A stretch of 64,000 nt of DNA from Kryptolebias marmoratus (Eukaryota > Chordata > Actinopteri > Cyprinodontiformes > Rivulidae), in assembly GCF_001649575.2 (NCBI RefSeq), contig NC_051447.1:1485026-1549025 (forward strand), given 5' to 3'. The position numbers were made by a program, and so were the translations under genes. This document shows, in pieces, positions 24,601-39,600 of this stretch; positions within the stretch are counted from its first letter, which is position 1; each line of letters begins with the position of its first letter. A model generated the notes under the pieces. It saw only the letters and a program-made list of their open reading frames with translations, searched no databases and was not told where the DNA came from.

Positions 24601-27600
24601 TCCTACAACTAATTAATGCATCTATGCTCCAACATCACAAATAAACAAGATAATTGAATTTAAGTTTTCCTGTATTACTTGTGCCGGTTTGCATCCTTGG
24701 GTCCAAACCTTTTTCAACCTGACAAGTTTTTAATAAACTGAAGTGTTTTAATCAATTTTTGCCTTTTCTCTTCGAACACTCAGTTTGTGTGTGAATGGGA
24801 GGTGGTAATGCAGCAGAAAATCTCTGATTAAAAAAAGATATCTAAAGTAGGGGAGATGGCGGTCATATGTACTATCTCCCATTCAGAGCATATTATCTCT
24901 TCTAGGGCTCTGCTTAGTTTCTGGCTTTTGGTTTATCTTAAGGGAGGAGGATAGTGTTACAAAAAAAGTCTACCTTCTTTCAACTTTATCTTGTTAATAA
25001 ATCTGTGGTGTAGTACAGGGTACAAGAATTGTGTTTTGGACTTGTCAGTTTGTTCTCTGCTACACTCAGTGCTCATCACTGCGTACTTCCACCTTTTTGT
25101 CTGGTTGATGCTAAACTAAGCCAGTTTGTTTCATTAATGTTCACTTTACTTAAATATTCTCCTGTCTGTACTCACATTGTTCCTCATTTGTCCTCACTTA
25201 TTCTTATCCATAAAGCCTGATGAATCCAATCAATTACTTATATTACCAGAATGTCTTAAAGACAAAAACCTGAATGACTCTTCATTTTCTGCTTTTAAAC
25301 TCAGACAAGACAAAGTTTGTAGTTTTTGGACCTGAACATCTTGTGGATAAAACTTTTCAGCCTTCATTTTCTCTGAATTGCATTAATTTCGCCTCCAGTT
25401 CTAATGTAATGAAACCTTGTGTTATTTTTGATCAGGATATGTCTTTTAACCTTCATATTAAGAATATTACTGGGGCAGCTTTCTTCCACTTTCTTTATTA
25501 TCTGGGTATCCGAGAAAAGTCAGAGCTCTGATGTGAAAATCTAACTTCTAACATACAGAGCTCTCAACAAACAAGCTCTCAACAATCAAGCTCCATCTTA
25601 TATTAAATATATTATTTCTTTATGGTTTCCTAACAGAGCACTTGACTGCAAGTTTACTTGTGGTTCCTAGAGTTTTTAAAGAAGAATGGGAAGCAGAGCT
25701 TTTAGTTATCAGGTTCCACTTTTGGAACTAAGTTTGAATCTCTGTCCAGCAGGCTGGTACAAAATCTACATTTAGGATTAGGCTTATGACTTTCTTTTTT
25801 TGATAAAATCTATACTTAGGGTGGCCTTGGTTTTCCCGAGTTGTCCCTTAGTTATGCTGCTATATGCTTAGACTGCTGGATGATAAACTGACCACATTTC
25901 CTCACCCTGCTGTTATTTTTGCTTGCTCTACTCTTGATGTTTGTATTTGTAATTGTTTCTATCATTAACATGTTTTTCTTTGTTTTTGTTTTTTTCCATA
26001 GAGACTAAACCTGGGCCAATCCTTCTGTGTTTGTCTGTGTCTCTTTCCTGCCATCTTAAACCACAGCCAGTCAAGGTAGTTGGCTGCCCATAAGCCTGTT
26101 GGAGGTTTTTTCCTTTCCCCTGTCATCAACGTGCTGCTCAGAATGCAGGGTCGCAACAAAACGAAGATTTGATATGTGGGGGAAAATGCAGTTTACCAAA
26201 TGTGGAAGAGAAGTGTAGAGTTTAACTGTCGGCCAGGATCTTGAGTAAAGAATGTTAAGTTGTTATTACCAAAAACTTTCCAGAACAGTACTTAGGAAGG
26301 ACATGTTATAAGAGGTTGTTAATAATGATGAAACAGTTGAAAACACTGGACAACAGTGTATTTGTTCTGGATCGAGCTAACCTAGCTGCCTGGGCTGGTT
26401 TTCTGTAAGTGACGTAGGAGTTATGAAAAAAAATATTCAATACACACTAATGTATTCTGTCTGTTTAAATACGCCCCAGTCTCAAAGATACTTTGGGATT
26501 TTCTGTGGTGTTTCTGAAGATGATAAGTTTTGACAAATAAAGATCCCCCGTGTTTGGCAAAAGGAAAGATGGTGGTTGCTCATTCATTTCTGTGTAAGAA
26601 CTGTGTTAGGATCTGGGTTTTTGTATTTTGTTTTGTCTTCATGTTTCAGTTTGAGTTTATTGTTTGTGTTATTCAGTTGTCTCTTCCCTGTGCCTCAGCC
26701 ACCATTCACTTCTCCTCAGTTACTCTCTCTCTCTTCCCTGTTCTCACCCATCTACACCTGCCTCTAGCTCCGTAATCATCTCACCTGTGCCCACTTCCAC
26801 TAATCACCCTCTGCCTTTAAAACCCAGTCACTTTCCACATTTCCTTGCTGGTTCATTGTCATACTTTGCCTCCCTGATGTGCTGTCTTTCCGGTTGCTCG
26901 TGCCTCGTCGTCTCCCATGCTCTGTTTGGTTCTCCTCTTGTCTCAGGTCTGTTCATGTTTTGTTAAGTTAGTTAATGTTTTTGTATTTAGTTCAGGTTTT
27001 GCTGCCACGTCAGCCTTTGCTTTGGTTTGCCTTTTATTTCTAAATAAATTAGTTTATTTTTCAATATGAGTCTGCACTCAGGGTTCGCCTCCTTTACCCC
27101 ACTTCATGACAAACTGCCTTTAAAACCTACAGATGCAATGTGCTGGCTTCCTTAGATAGTCAACTTTTACCAACAGGCATTTTATAATGTATTGTATGTG
27201 AATGTATTATGTTATAATAAGCACTTAATTGACTGTAATTATATTTGAATCTGGATTTCAATTGGACGTTTTTTTCTTTGTTTGTTTTTTTTTGGCACTG
27301 TGCCCCAAGATGACTTGTTGTGAATTGGGGTTATATAAATAAACTATATTTAATTGAATTTTTACATTCACAAAGTTACCATGTCCATAAAACACACTAC
27401 TGATAAGTGGTAGTCAGATGAGGGGTAAAATAAATGTATTTTTCAAGGTGATTGGATAATAAACATCTTACATATTAGAACTTACAGCAATCTTTGATAG
27501 AGAGGCCTTTACTGAGCTCCATTTGTCTTTTCGCCGGTCAATGATGATGATGAAGCCAATGCTGGCAGCATCCAAGCTAGACACGAGAGAAACAAAAGAC

Positions 27601-30600
27601 TGTTTATTGGACTATTGCTGAAGAGAGGGATAATTGTCTGATGTAGCTGCCTTGAACATGGACGAAAAAGACAAAAACTAAAAAGCATCTTACAAACTTC
27701 AAAGAAAAAGTTCAATATTGTAACTTCAGCTACACTGTTTAGGTTGCTTTGTGCAAAAAATAATATTTTTGTTGTGATAGCACAGGCCAGATTTAACTGG
27801 TTAACTTTTGGGTTATTATTTTACAGAAAGTTATACGTCAACTTAATCAGTTTGTTTTCATTTCCTGGAACATTAATTAAAGACTACTCAGGGTACCAAT
27901 ACATAATACAGCCCAGTATGTACTGGGTATGTACCTGGTAGGCACGTGGTATCTGGTACATACTGTAGAATATCTGGTATTTACTTGATACATACACAGT
28001 GCATTGATGCATACCCTGTAGGTTAACAAGTCAATGTATAATACAGTATTTACAAGGTAAGGACTGAGCTGTATTATGTATTGCTACCCTGAGTAGATAT
28101 ATCTGAATGTTGATATCTAACCAACAACTAAATGTTTTTTCTGACATATAATACTCACACTATTGCTAAATGGTTAAAAGGTTTAGCTAGAGTCAGAATA
28201 TGTGAGGATTTGAAGTTTTGAAGTGTGTGTGAGCATAGACACCTGGGGATGCTGGTCAAGTAAGTAACAACATTGAGGAAATCCTCCTCTGACACTTCAC
28301 TGAAGCCTGAGTACTCTGGGAACGTGATGATTGGGGCACCATCTTTTCCTCGCCCTCCTGCAGCACAAAAAACATCACATGCAACATTTACCAACCTTCC
28401 TTTAATCTTCAGACACTTAATATCATCTTTAAATCCATCCATCCGTCCATCCATTCATCTTCTTCCGCTTATCGGGGGTCAGGTCGCAAGGGTAGCAGCC
28501 TAAGCAGGGAGACCCAGGCTTCCCTCTCCCCAGCCACTTGGGCCAGCTCCTCCGGGGGAATCCCAAGGCGTTCCCAGGCCAGCCGAGAAACATAATCCCT
28601 CCAGCGTGTCCTGGGTCTCCCTCTGGGCCTCCTCCCGGCGGGACGTGCCCAGAACACCTCACCAGGGAGACGTCCAGGAGGCATCCTAATCAAATGCCCG
28701 AGCCACCTCAACTGGCTTCTCTTGACACGGAGGAGCAGTGGCTCTACTCCGAGTCCCTCCCAGATGACTGAGCTTCTCACCCTGTCTCTAAGGGAGAGCC
28801 CAGACACCCTGCGGAGAAAACTCATTTCAGTCGCTTGTATTCGCAATCTCGTTCTTTCGGTCACTACCCAAAGCTCGTGACCATAGATGAGGGTAGGAAC
28901 GTAGATCGACTGGTAAATCGAGAGCTTCGCCTTTTGACTCAGCTCTCTCTTCACCACAACAGACCGGTACAGCGCCTGCTTCACTGCAGATGCTGAACCA
29001 ATCCGCCTGTTGATCTCCCGCTCCATTTTTCCCTCATTCGTGAACAAGACCGCGAGACACTTAAACTCCTCCATTTGAGGTAGGACATCTTCCCCGACTC
29101 GGAGAAGGCACTCTACCCTTTTCCCGTTCAAGACCATGGCCTCGGATTTGGAGGCACTGATCCTCATCCCAGCCACTTCGCACTCGGCTGCGAACCACTC
29201 CAGCGAAAGCTGTAGATGACGGCCTGAAGTAGCCAATAGGACCACATCATCTGCAAAAAGCAGAGACACAATCCTAAGATCACCAAAATGGATCCCCTCA
29301 ACACCTTGGCTGTGCCTAGAAATTCTCTCCATAAACGTTATGAACAGAATCGGTGACAAAGGGCAACCTTGGCGGAGTCCAACTCTCACCGGAAACGAGT
29401 CCGACTTACTGCCGGCAATACGGACCAAGCTCTGACACGGGTCATATAGGAATCTAACAGCCCGTATCAACGGGCAAGGTACCCCATACTTCCGGAGTAC
29501 CCCCCACAGGATTCCCCGAGGGACACGGTTGAACGCCTTCTCCAAGTCCACAAAACACATGTAGACTGGTTGGGCGAACTCCCATGCACCCTCAAGGACC
29601 CTGCTGAGGGCATAGAGCTGGTCCAGTGTTCCACGACCAGAAAAAAAAAAAAAACCAAAATCACACTGCTCTTCCTTAATCTGAGGTTTGACTATCCGAT
29701 GGACCCTCCTCTCCAGTACCCCCGAATAGACCTTACAAGGGAGGCTTAAGAGTGTGATCCCTCTATAGTTGGAACACACTCTCTGGTCCCCCTTTTTTTA
29801 ATAAGGGGACCACCACCCCAGTCTGCCAATCCAGGGGAACTGCCCCCGATGTCCACGCAAAATTGCAGAGTCGCATTAACTAACACAGCCCTACAACATC
29901 CAGAGCCTTAAGGTACTCCAGGTGAATCTCATCCACCCCCGGAGCCTTGCCACCGAGGAGCTTTTTAACCACCTCGGTGACCTCAGCACCGGAGAGTGGA
30001 GAGCCCGACCCAAAGTCCCCAGGCTCTGCCTCCTGAATGGAAGATGTGCCGGTGGGATTGAGGAGGTCTTCGAAGTATTCGGCCCACCGACCCACGACAT
30101 CTCGAGTCAAGGTCAGCAGCACACCACCCTCACTATAAACAGTGTTGGTGCTGCACTGCTTTCCCCTCCTGAGATGCCATATGGTGGACCAGAATTGCCT
30201 CAAAGCCGTACGGAAGTCTTTCTCTGTGGCTTCTCCAAACTCCTCCCATGCCCAGGTTTTTGCCTCAGCGACCATCCAAGCCGCATGGACTGCCGGTACC
30301 TGTCAGCTGCTTCTGCAGTCCCACAGGCCAAGAAGGCCCGATAGGACTCCTTCTTCAGCCTGGCAGCATCCCTCACCGCCGGTGTCCACCAGCAGGTTCG
30401 AGGGTAGCCACCACGACAGGCACCAACTACCTTGCGGCCACAGCTCTGATAAGCTGCCTCAACAATGGAGGCACGGAACATGGCCCACTCGGGCTAAATG
30501 TCCCCCACCTCCCCCGGAACATGTTCAAAGTTCTGCCAGAGGTGGGAGTTAAAGCTCCGCCTAAAAGGAGACTCCGCCAGACGTTCCCAACAGACCCTCA

Positions 30601-33600
30601 CAATACGTTTGGGCCTGCCAGGTCTGACCGGAATCCTCCCCCACCATCGGAGCCAACTCACCACCAGGTAGTGGTCAGTTGACAGCTCCGCCCCTCTCTT
30701 CACCCGAGTGTCCAAGACATGTGGCCGCAGATCAGATGAAACGACAACAAATTCGATCATTGAACTGCAACCTAAGGTGTCCTGGTGCCAAGAGCACATA
30801 TGGACACCCTTATGTTTGAACATGGTGTTCGTTATGAACAATCCATGACGAGCACAGAAGTCCAACAACAGAACACCGTTCTGGTTCAGATCAGGGGGGC
30901 CGTTCCTCCCAACCACACCCCTCCAGGTCTCACTGTCATTGCCCACGTGAGCATGGAAGTCCCTCAGCAGAACAGGGTATACCCCACTGAACAGGCACCA
31001 ACATGGGGGGCAACAAGTATGCCCACTCCTGCTCTGCGCCTCACACCAGGGACAACTCCAGAGTGAAAGAGTGTCCAACCCCTCTCAAGGAGACTGGTTC
31101 CAGAGCCAGAACCGTGCGTTGAGGTGAGCCCGACTATTTCTAGCCGGAACCTCTCAACCTCACACACCAGCTCAGGCTCCTTCCCCACCAGAGAGGTGAC
31201 ATTCCACGTCCCAAGAGCCAGCTTCTGTAGCTGAGGATCAGACCGCCAAGGTCCCCGCCTTCGGCCACTACACATCCCACATTGCACCCGACCCCTTTGG
31301 CCCCTCCCATAGGTGGTGAGCCCAAGGAAAGGGGGACCCACGTATCCTCTTCGGGCTATGCCCGGCTGGGCTCCATGGGCGAAAGCCCGACCACCAGGCG
31401 CTCGCCAACATGCCCCACCTCCAGGCCTGACTCCAGAGTGGGGCCTCGGTGACCCGCGTCCGGGGCGAGGGAAAACTAGATCCAAAATTTTTATTCATCA
31501 TAAGAGGTCCTTGGGCTGCACTTTGTCTGATCCCTCACCTAGGACCTGTCTGCCTTGGGTGACGCTACTAGGGCATGAAGGCCCTGACAGCATCATTATC
31601 TTTAAATACCCTGCATATTTATTACAAATTTAGTTATTCTTTACCAAAATTAATATTGCGTTTACCTATTTTTTGTTTGAGGAAGACAAAAAGTAGGTCA
31701 GGCCATTTTCTAAGAAATTACAAAATAATGAATACTAGATATTTTTGAACTTTTGCTATCCAAAAAAATGGTTGTTTATTATTTCTGATTATTGACTTTT
31801 ACTAAACTAAAATTTACTAAATTAAACTGACTTGAAACAGGCAAAACTGAATTTCAATAGTTAATACTGAATTAGATTGATCTGGATTGGGTTGCAGCGG
31901 TTAGACCTGTTGCATCACAGTAAGAATGTCTCAGATTCATGATTCAGCTGCAGCTTTTCTTTGTGGAGTTTGCATGTTATGCCTGTACATGTGTGGGTTT
32001 TCTGCGGGTACTCCGGTTTCCTCCCATAGTCCAAAAACATACAAGATAGGTTGACTAACAAAAACAAACAATCATTCTTTTTATTATCATTATTGTTATG
32101 TTGTTGTTGTTGTGGTTTATCAGTTTAATTTTATAGAATGCATAATTTTGCAACATATTTTTTAAACATGTTGTAGATAACAATTTTTGAAACTTTGGAG
32201 CACAATGTGAATAATAATAAAAACCTTTAAACAGTTTTCTGCTCAGCAGGAATGTGTGGCTTTTAGTTCTATTTATTTACTTGAAAACTAAATGGATGAT
32301 GCCAAGATATCTTCAGCTGTGACTGTTTCTGTTAAACTTTTCCTTTATGATCACAGCCGCAGAATCATTCACTCCATCTTTTCATTATCATTTAAAGCCA
32401 CAAAGGGTGGAGCAATTTAACACATATTTGTTATTAGAAAAATGCAGTAAAAAAATTTAAAAGAAATTTTTTTTTTTAATTAAAAAAAAAATTATCCTGA
32501 GTAGTACTTGAACTTTATGGAAAACGTCAGCAGATAGCGCCCTTCAACTGAAACCATAAAGTCTTCACATCACATAGATAAAGTAACATACATGAAGTAA
32601 GAATAATAAAAGTAACTGAAAATAGCAAGCAAGTTCTTTCGGCTGCTCCCTTCTTCAGGGGTTACCACAGCTAGCAAATTTGAACAAAAGACAAACAAAC
32701 GCCGGATGCCCTTACTGCTGCAACCTCGGCTCAAACCTGCAATCTCAGAATTACAAGGCCGCAGAATTGACCACCAAGCCACCGTAGTCCCCTTAATAAA
32801 AAATAGATACATTATTAGAGGCTTAGCATTCCTTGAAGTAGTGCAAATCTACTGCTGCTTTTCATGCTTTTCAGTTTTAGACTAAGATTATTTTATGATG
32901 AGAAATGAGTTATGGGCATTTTGGTCAAACTTTGAAAATAATGTTGCACACAATCTCATTCACTATCAAGACATGTCACTCTAGGAGTATGTCTTGTCAT
33001 TGAGACTAAGCTACGTGAAATCTTAGCTCAATATCTGTAAAATTGTTAATTTTGCCAATTTTGTTTTTTCTATGGTTGCTCAGCTGTGATAACCATTTTT
33101 GGTTGACTTCAAACATTAATCAGTTGTAGATGTACATCCAGGAATTACTTTCTGCAAGTTTCACTGAAATTCATCCAGTAGTTCATGAGATATATTGCTA
33201 ATACAACCGAAAAACAAACACACACAGACATGGGCAAAAACATTATCACTCTTTTGCCTTTAGCAGCAGGCAATACATTGTGTGTCGCTGAAGAGAAAAG
33301 TCATATTATCAAGAGGGTCCCAGTTTATAAAACATGTAAACATGTACAGAAAACAACAACAACAAAGGCATGTTCATCCAACAATGAATCAACCAAAATC
33401 TTTGTGAGAAAACCTCCAACAGTATGAAAGCTTGTTTTAACTTGTGTGGAGAAACAATCTGCTGACAGAAGATTTTTTTATGAAAACCTGTTATTCAGAC
33501 TTTTGGTGTGTAAGGACAAGGGAATGAGAGGCATCTCTGCAGAACCACACAGCCTGCTGCCTAGATACTAACTGAACATGTGGAAACTCTGAGGGCACCC

Positions 33601-36600
33601 AGCATAACCGGATGGGGGATGCAAAGTTCCTGGCTTAAAACAAGAAAAAAGGGTTATTATGGTTTTGCCTGTGTGTGTGTGTGTGTGTTTGTTTCTGTAA
33701 AATGTTAATAAAATATCTCTTAAACCACTGTACAGATTTCAATGAAACCTTCAGAAAGTAATCATTGGATCTACATCTACAACTGATTTTTACTGACCTG
33801 CCAGCACAGCAAACTGCCGATGAAGCTGCTCTATGATGTCCACAGCCAGAAGAGGCCTGATGTCCTGCTGCATGATCTCATCTGCAAGCAAAGAAACAAG
33901 GATCAGATCCATAAAGAAACAATGAAACACTCTGGATTTTCCCCAGTGTCAGAGATTATACCAGAGCACTTCACTCAGATCAACAGAAAGAAAAAATTCA
34001 AGCGTAGCTTGGTTACAGGTAAACATATTGCAAAGGTAAATCATACAAGCAGCGTTCCATCCAAGCTGTAGACAATTTATTCAGAGAGCAAAGACAGATG
34101 TTATTTTCACTGATTATTGAGTCTTGTTCAGAAGAGAAAGTCGTATTTTGCACAAAACTTTAACCTGCTGTAACAATGCACTGCAATATAAAGTTGTCAA
34201 GCAGATCTCTGTAACCCCTGGCAAAAATTATGGAATCACCATTTTTGGTTGATGTTCTTTCAACTGTTAATTTATTTATGAAATAAATAAATAAATAAAT
34301 AAGAGACATGCCTCAAACCTATTATTTGTCAAAACTCCAACTTTCTGACAATAGGACACAATAAAAAATGAAAGAAACATAATTGTTGTAGTCTGTCACA
34401 GTTGCTTTTTTTAGATCAAGTAGAGGGAAAAAAATATATAGAATCACTCAATTTTGAGGAAAGAATTATGAAATCATGAGAGAAACACTGCAGCATTAGA
34501 ACTTTGTTGCATCATCTATGGCTTTTATAATAGCAGAATATTACAAAACTGAAGTCTGTTTGCTTTTTTAAGTTTTTGGATATGCAGCTTGGGAATGTCA
34601 TTCAGATGGGATAAATATGGCTGAATGGTATCCAAGAGAGGCAAGGTGATCACAGCTGACAACCATGAAAAGAAAAAAAAGAAGGCAGCCACAACCAAGT
34701 ACCTTCAAAAAATAAGGCAGGTGCTGGAGAGCCAGCTGAATGGTAAGAACAAAGTCCAAGCCATCAACATAATGCAGTGCTAGTCATCAGATATTAGCTG
34801 GTATACAAGTATTAGCTGTGACAAAGGAGGAGATAGTTGCCACTGATATTAAGACACAAACAGTCCTTGCAATGCACGGAGGGTTTCACTCCCAGATCAG
34901 AACCCTGAGACTGTACACTAAGAGAAAGGAGGGAGGCAGATAACTAGTAGCTAAAAGATAAATTTATATCTAGAAAACTCAATGAAAACCTTCTGAAATG
35001 AGACATTAAAAAGGTTAAACCTTGCTGGGGGTTTTATCACCAGGGTTCCCCTGCAGTCTGAAGCTCATAGTGCAGCATATATTGAACAAAACATCCTCTG
35101 TCATTGAGAATAAAGACTTATTTATCCTGAGTTGACTTTATTCATCTAAAACTTGGTTGGGTAGGTTTGTGTGCTGCAGGGGGTGGAGAAGGTCAGGAGG
35201 AGAAGAAGAGTCTTTAACAATCAATGTACCTTTGTTCACATCTCAGTCTGCTGACGTACCAAGGCTTCCAACACAGACTGGCTCCTCTGATGATCACATG
35301 CACAAAAATGTCATCTCCCCACAAAATGGGACTTCTGCACATCGAATGTTTTTAAGACTACTAGTTAAATGTAAACAGGAATCTAGAACACTAAAATTAA
35401 GTCATGTGTCATCAGTTCTACAATTAAAAAAACTAATAAAAGCTTCACGTTTGTGCTTTTAGTGGACCTGTCGCTGAGAGCCAGGAACCAGTTAGGACTG
35501 ATAGATAAAGGTAGGTACATATATCTGAACCAAATGGTAAACAACTTGTTTTAAAAACCCTGACAGAAGCTGTCCATTACCTTTTCATGGAGGAACTCAA
35601 GACACAAAATACTCTGTGGTAAAGTACTGTAAAATGCTAAGATACTATATGTAAATTAAACATATATCTTAGAATGAGGCATTAAGAAACAGGGTTTGGA
35701 TGGAAAATAAAAAAAAATGAGTATCAGTACACAATACAGCTCGGTACGTCCCAGGTATTTAGCAGTAGGGCTGAAACATTTAGTCACCGTAGTCGACTGC
35801 AAAAACATTGTTGACTCAGATTTTTATTGTCGACGCACTATATACAGAGCAATTAATAAATGGCCTTGATCACAATTTTCCACATAAATGTTTCTGCAGT
35901 GCACAACTGGAGCATCTGGAGGCAGTATCTTCTCTGTCGTTTCCAAGACTTCACAGTCTTTAACGAAGAAGAACACAAGGAAAAGACTAACAGAGCTAGA
36001 AAGAGGCAGATAAAAATCAAAACAGACATTCAGAAGTTTGTCAGCATTTCACTGAAAACAAACAAAAATCTGAATGCAGATTGTGCAAAGCAGAGCTTTC
36101 TTTTTACCTTGTTCATACTGGGTATGTACTGGGTACTTACTATGTAGATAAAATGTACTTATCTGTTATGGACCTGGTAAGTATTTTGGTGCTTACTAGG
36201 TAAGTACTAGGTAACTATGGGGTACTTACAGGGTACATACCAGTCTGTTATGTATTACTACCAAGCAATGTTTCCCCAGAATTTAAAGCAGATATTGTTA
36301 TCCAACCAGAGCTTCCACAGAGAGAATACTCGTTACTGTTGGCACATCAAAGCACAGAGGGATAGTGCAGACAGATGGCAGGCATGAATACTTCAAAGCT
36401 CAAAAAAACCCATCTGTTTTAGAAATTTACCAAAGATAGGTGTACGAAAAACTCTGTTATAAACTGTAAACTCACAGTGAGTATAAGTGAAATGGAATTT
36501 AGAGGGTAAAAAAACACCAAGGAATAAAGTTCTGAAGTATTCTTCTGTGTTAGGCAGCTTGAGCAGAACTGGAGTTGGGATTTACTTCACACACACACAA

Positions 36601-39600
36601 TCAGAGGATCAGGACAATTTACTGGAAGACTCAAAAATCATGAAATCAAGTTCCCAAGAAACAAAACAGATTAAAGTCCTCGCATTCCTTGAAGGAATGG
36701 ATATTTCCCACTGCCTGTCATGTCAGAGTTTTAGACTAAGATCATCTTATGATGAGAAATGGTGTTGTAGCTGTTTTGGACAAACCTTAAAAACAAACAT
36801 TGTACACAATCTCAAGCAATATCACAAGATGTCACTCTCAGAATATGCTTTAGTCAGGCGGTGTAACCACTTCATGTCTGCTACGACATGACATCAGCTA
36901 AAACACAAAAGCTGCATTCCAACACTTCAGTTGTAAACTGGAGAAGTATCTGAGTCTATTCAGAAATAAAGCTCTCCCTGTCAGGTTGTAGTCTGTGAAG
37001 ATTACCTATAACATTTTGGATTCTCTTCATGGCAACACCTCCAAGGCTGCTGCACGCACTCCCAGAAAGCCCCAGATGACTGAATTATTACTATATCCAA
37101 AACCAGTGAGGTCCACAAAACATCCAGCTGCAAAAACTCCAGTCTATTTCCAGCCGCTGGGTCTTCACTGCCATCACTATTGTCTGGTAATGTTAGTCCA
37201 AACGTCCCAATGAACAAATCTCTGTATCTCTGTCATGTTTCACTCTCACACACACAGGCTCTCTGTCTCTCACAGCTTGAGCTGTTTGTGAAGTTCAGCT
37301 CTTACATGTGCCTGTGGTCAGTTTTTCCACATTCTGCTTAGCTCCAAGCAGCAAGCAGCCAATTGGCAGTTAGAGAAGCAGTACACAGGGTGTGAGTGTG
37401 TTAAAAGACAGCCAAGGGAGGAGAAAGAAAGAAGAAGGGACGAGGAAAGTGGTGCTGAGTTACAGCTTGTGTGTTTGAGAGTATGGAAGGATCAACAGTC
37501 ACGTGTGTTTGATTGTTTTTTTTCTTTTGGCAAAGTCTGTTCGAGCTGCTGTTTCTGTCTATTTGTTTTAAAAAAAACAAAAAAAAACAGAGCCAAAAGA
37601 GAACAGTAAAATTGACACAATGAAAATGCTTTTAATTACGTTTCTCTGCAGAGCATCATAAAACAATACATGATGAGTCTATCAGTTAACATTTATCAGG
37701 CGTGGGATGATGATTAATAAGACACAAGCTTAAATCTAACTAGAACAGTTAGCATTTTATGCAAAACTACAGTGAATGCTAGGTGCTGAATGATGTAGGT
37801 GTAATTTCTTGAAAAAGCTTAAACTGAATTATTATGTTAAACGATCAGAAGAAAAACTAAAAATGGCAAAACAAAATCTAAAAGCTAATTTTAGCAAAGC
37901 GGTAGCTAAAAACTAAGATCAGCAAAAAAACAGCTAAAAGATAAACTTAGCAAAACAAAAGCTAGAACTGAAGCAAGTATAATGAAGTAGTATTTGAAGC
38001 TACAATCCAAGACCAACTAAACAGCAGCTAAAAGCTAAAATTAGAAAAGTAGTACTTAAAAGATAAAACCAACAGAACAGTAGATAAAAAAATGGATACA
38101 TGATTGGCTGAAATAGCTAAACATATGCTGAAGTACTTAGATTATAAAAGAAAATCATGAAAGAAAGGTTAAGCAAGAAACAAAAGTGTGAATGCGGACT
38201 CAGACTGAAACCTAGACAGTGCAGAGCTAAAATAAAACAATCCATAAAGCAGCAATGACAAGTCTTTGTCAGGATATGGATATTTTTGTTAATTTCTTTG
38301 ATAGTGTTTTTTTTTTGCTTTGTTTGGTTTTGTTAAGGGTTTTCCTGTCTTTGTGATCATGTCTCTATATTTTGTTACTCTTTGTTCTTGTGGGTTTTTT
38401 CTGTGATGTTCCTCTGTGTTTGATTTACTCACTTGTGTTTGCGTTCCTGCTTCCTTGTGTGCCGTCATTCACTCTCCTTCAGTTCAATTTCTCAGTCAGC
38501 CTACCATGCCTACTCTCACCTGTTCCCAATCCCATTCAACTCAGGTGTTTTCTATTTCCTCAACTCCTCAGTCATATATATTCAGTCTCTGTTCAGTTCC
38601 ACTTCAGTAGTGCATTGTTGGCTTCATGTCATGGTTCCTGTTTGTTCCCTGTTCCCTGTTCCCTGTTCCCTGTGTCTCATTGAGTTTCCCTATGATATTT
38701 CTTTTTAAGTTTTTGCTGAATCGTCAATGTTTTGTTTTGCCCTTTTGTAATAAACCTGTTTTTATTTTGGAATTCTCATTTCTGCCTGCCATATGAGTTC
38801 AACCTCCTACAAACCTCACAGTTTTAGCAGAGAGAGAAAAAACACAAAAGAGATTGTGAGACATGATGACAAGAAACTGACACTAAAACTGAAATCTATT
38901 TGTATACTGTATATACTGAGGGAAGTAATGAAAAACAGGTGGTGGCAGTAAATCAAAACCATTCAGATAAAACACAGAGAGACACATTAAGTGAATGGAT
39001 TGAAGAAAATCTTTACTTAGCAGGAGTAGCACAAACTAAGAAAAAACACTTTAAATAAATTTACAATTAAGATCACAAAAGCATTAAGAAATGAGGGCTG
39101 TTGGTAAAAGCAAACCTGAAGGTGTCATGTTGTTGCTCTAATAACCACCAGAGGTCAGGCATTCTTCAAACAAATGTGTTAAAACCTGCTTCAACAGTCC
39201 ATAGTGTTATTTTAACAGCTTCACATTTACATCTGACATGCTGGTCTTTTTACACAAGTGAAATTCTAAATGAATACAAAGTTGTTGAGTTTTCTGCACT
39301 GGTGTTGACTAATAATGATGAATTTGATTTTAGAACTTTCTAATTATATATTTCTGGTTGTTAAACAAAATGCTGATTTGTTTCTAGATATTCCAAAAGC
39401 TCAGCAGTCTGCAGCTCTCACATCATTTTTAGCAGCAGAAATAATGCAAATGTCTCTACATGCTTACAGCAAAGCATGTTAGAAACACAAAAAATGGAAG
39501 CATTGTTACACAGTGAACACATGCACAAACACATTGGTAATCACTTGCATTGTTTCAAACACAATGCTTATTCAGCTGTCACGTGTGTTTTAGGAACTAC

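Larger units (their letters stand above)
28435..31597 (-). mobile_element. RTE-type (Rex3-like) LINE, near full length, decayed
   Basis: About 3.16 kb flanked by the 10-bp duplication ATCTTTAAAT (28425-28434 and 31598-31607). On the - strand it has, in order, an apurinic-type endonuclease region (about 31200-30500), a reverse transcriptase (30275-28469) and a very short 3' end with a GATG-type tail (TGGATGGACGGATGGAT). Recombinant-looking frames and a poly-A run at 29640-29653 show decay. It lies in mcf2l2 intron 2, same orientation as the gene. The RTE/Rex3 assignment is from motif style. Confidence 0.85.

Noticed and set aside
29922..30682. 140-codon + strand frames opposite the RTE element
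   Set aside because: Shadows of the - strand retrotransposon, which has clear polymerase and endonuclease motifs.
36487..36891. 134-codon + frame
   Set aside because: Its second half is the left part of a dispersed repeat and no domain is recognisable.
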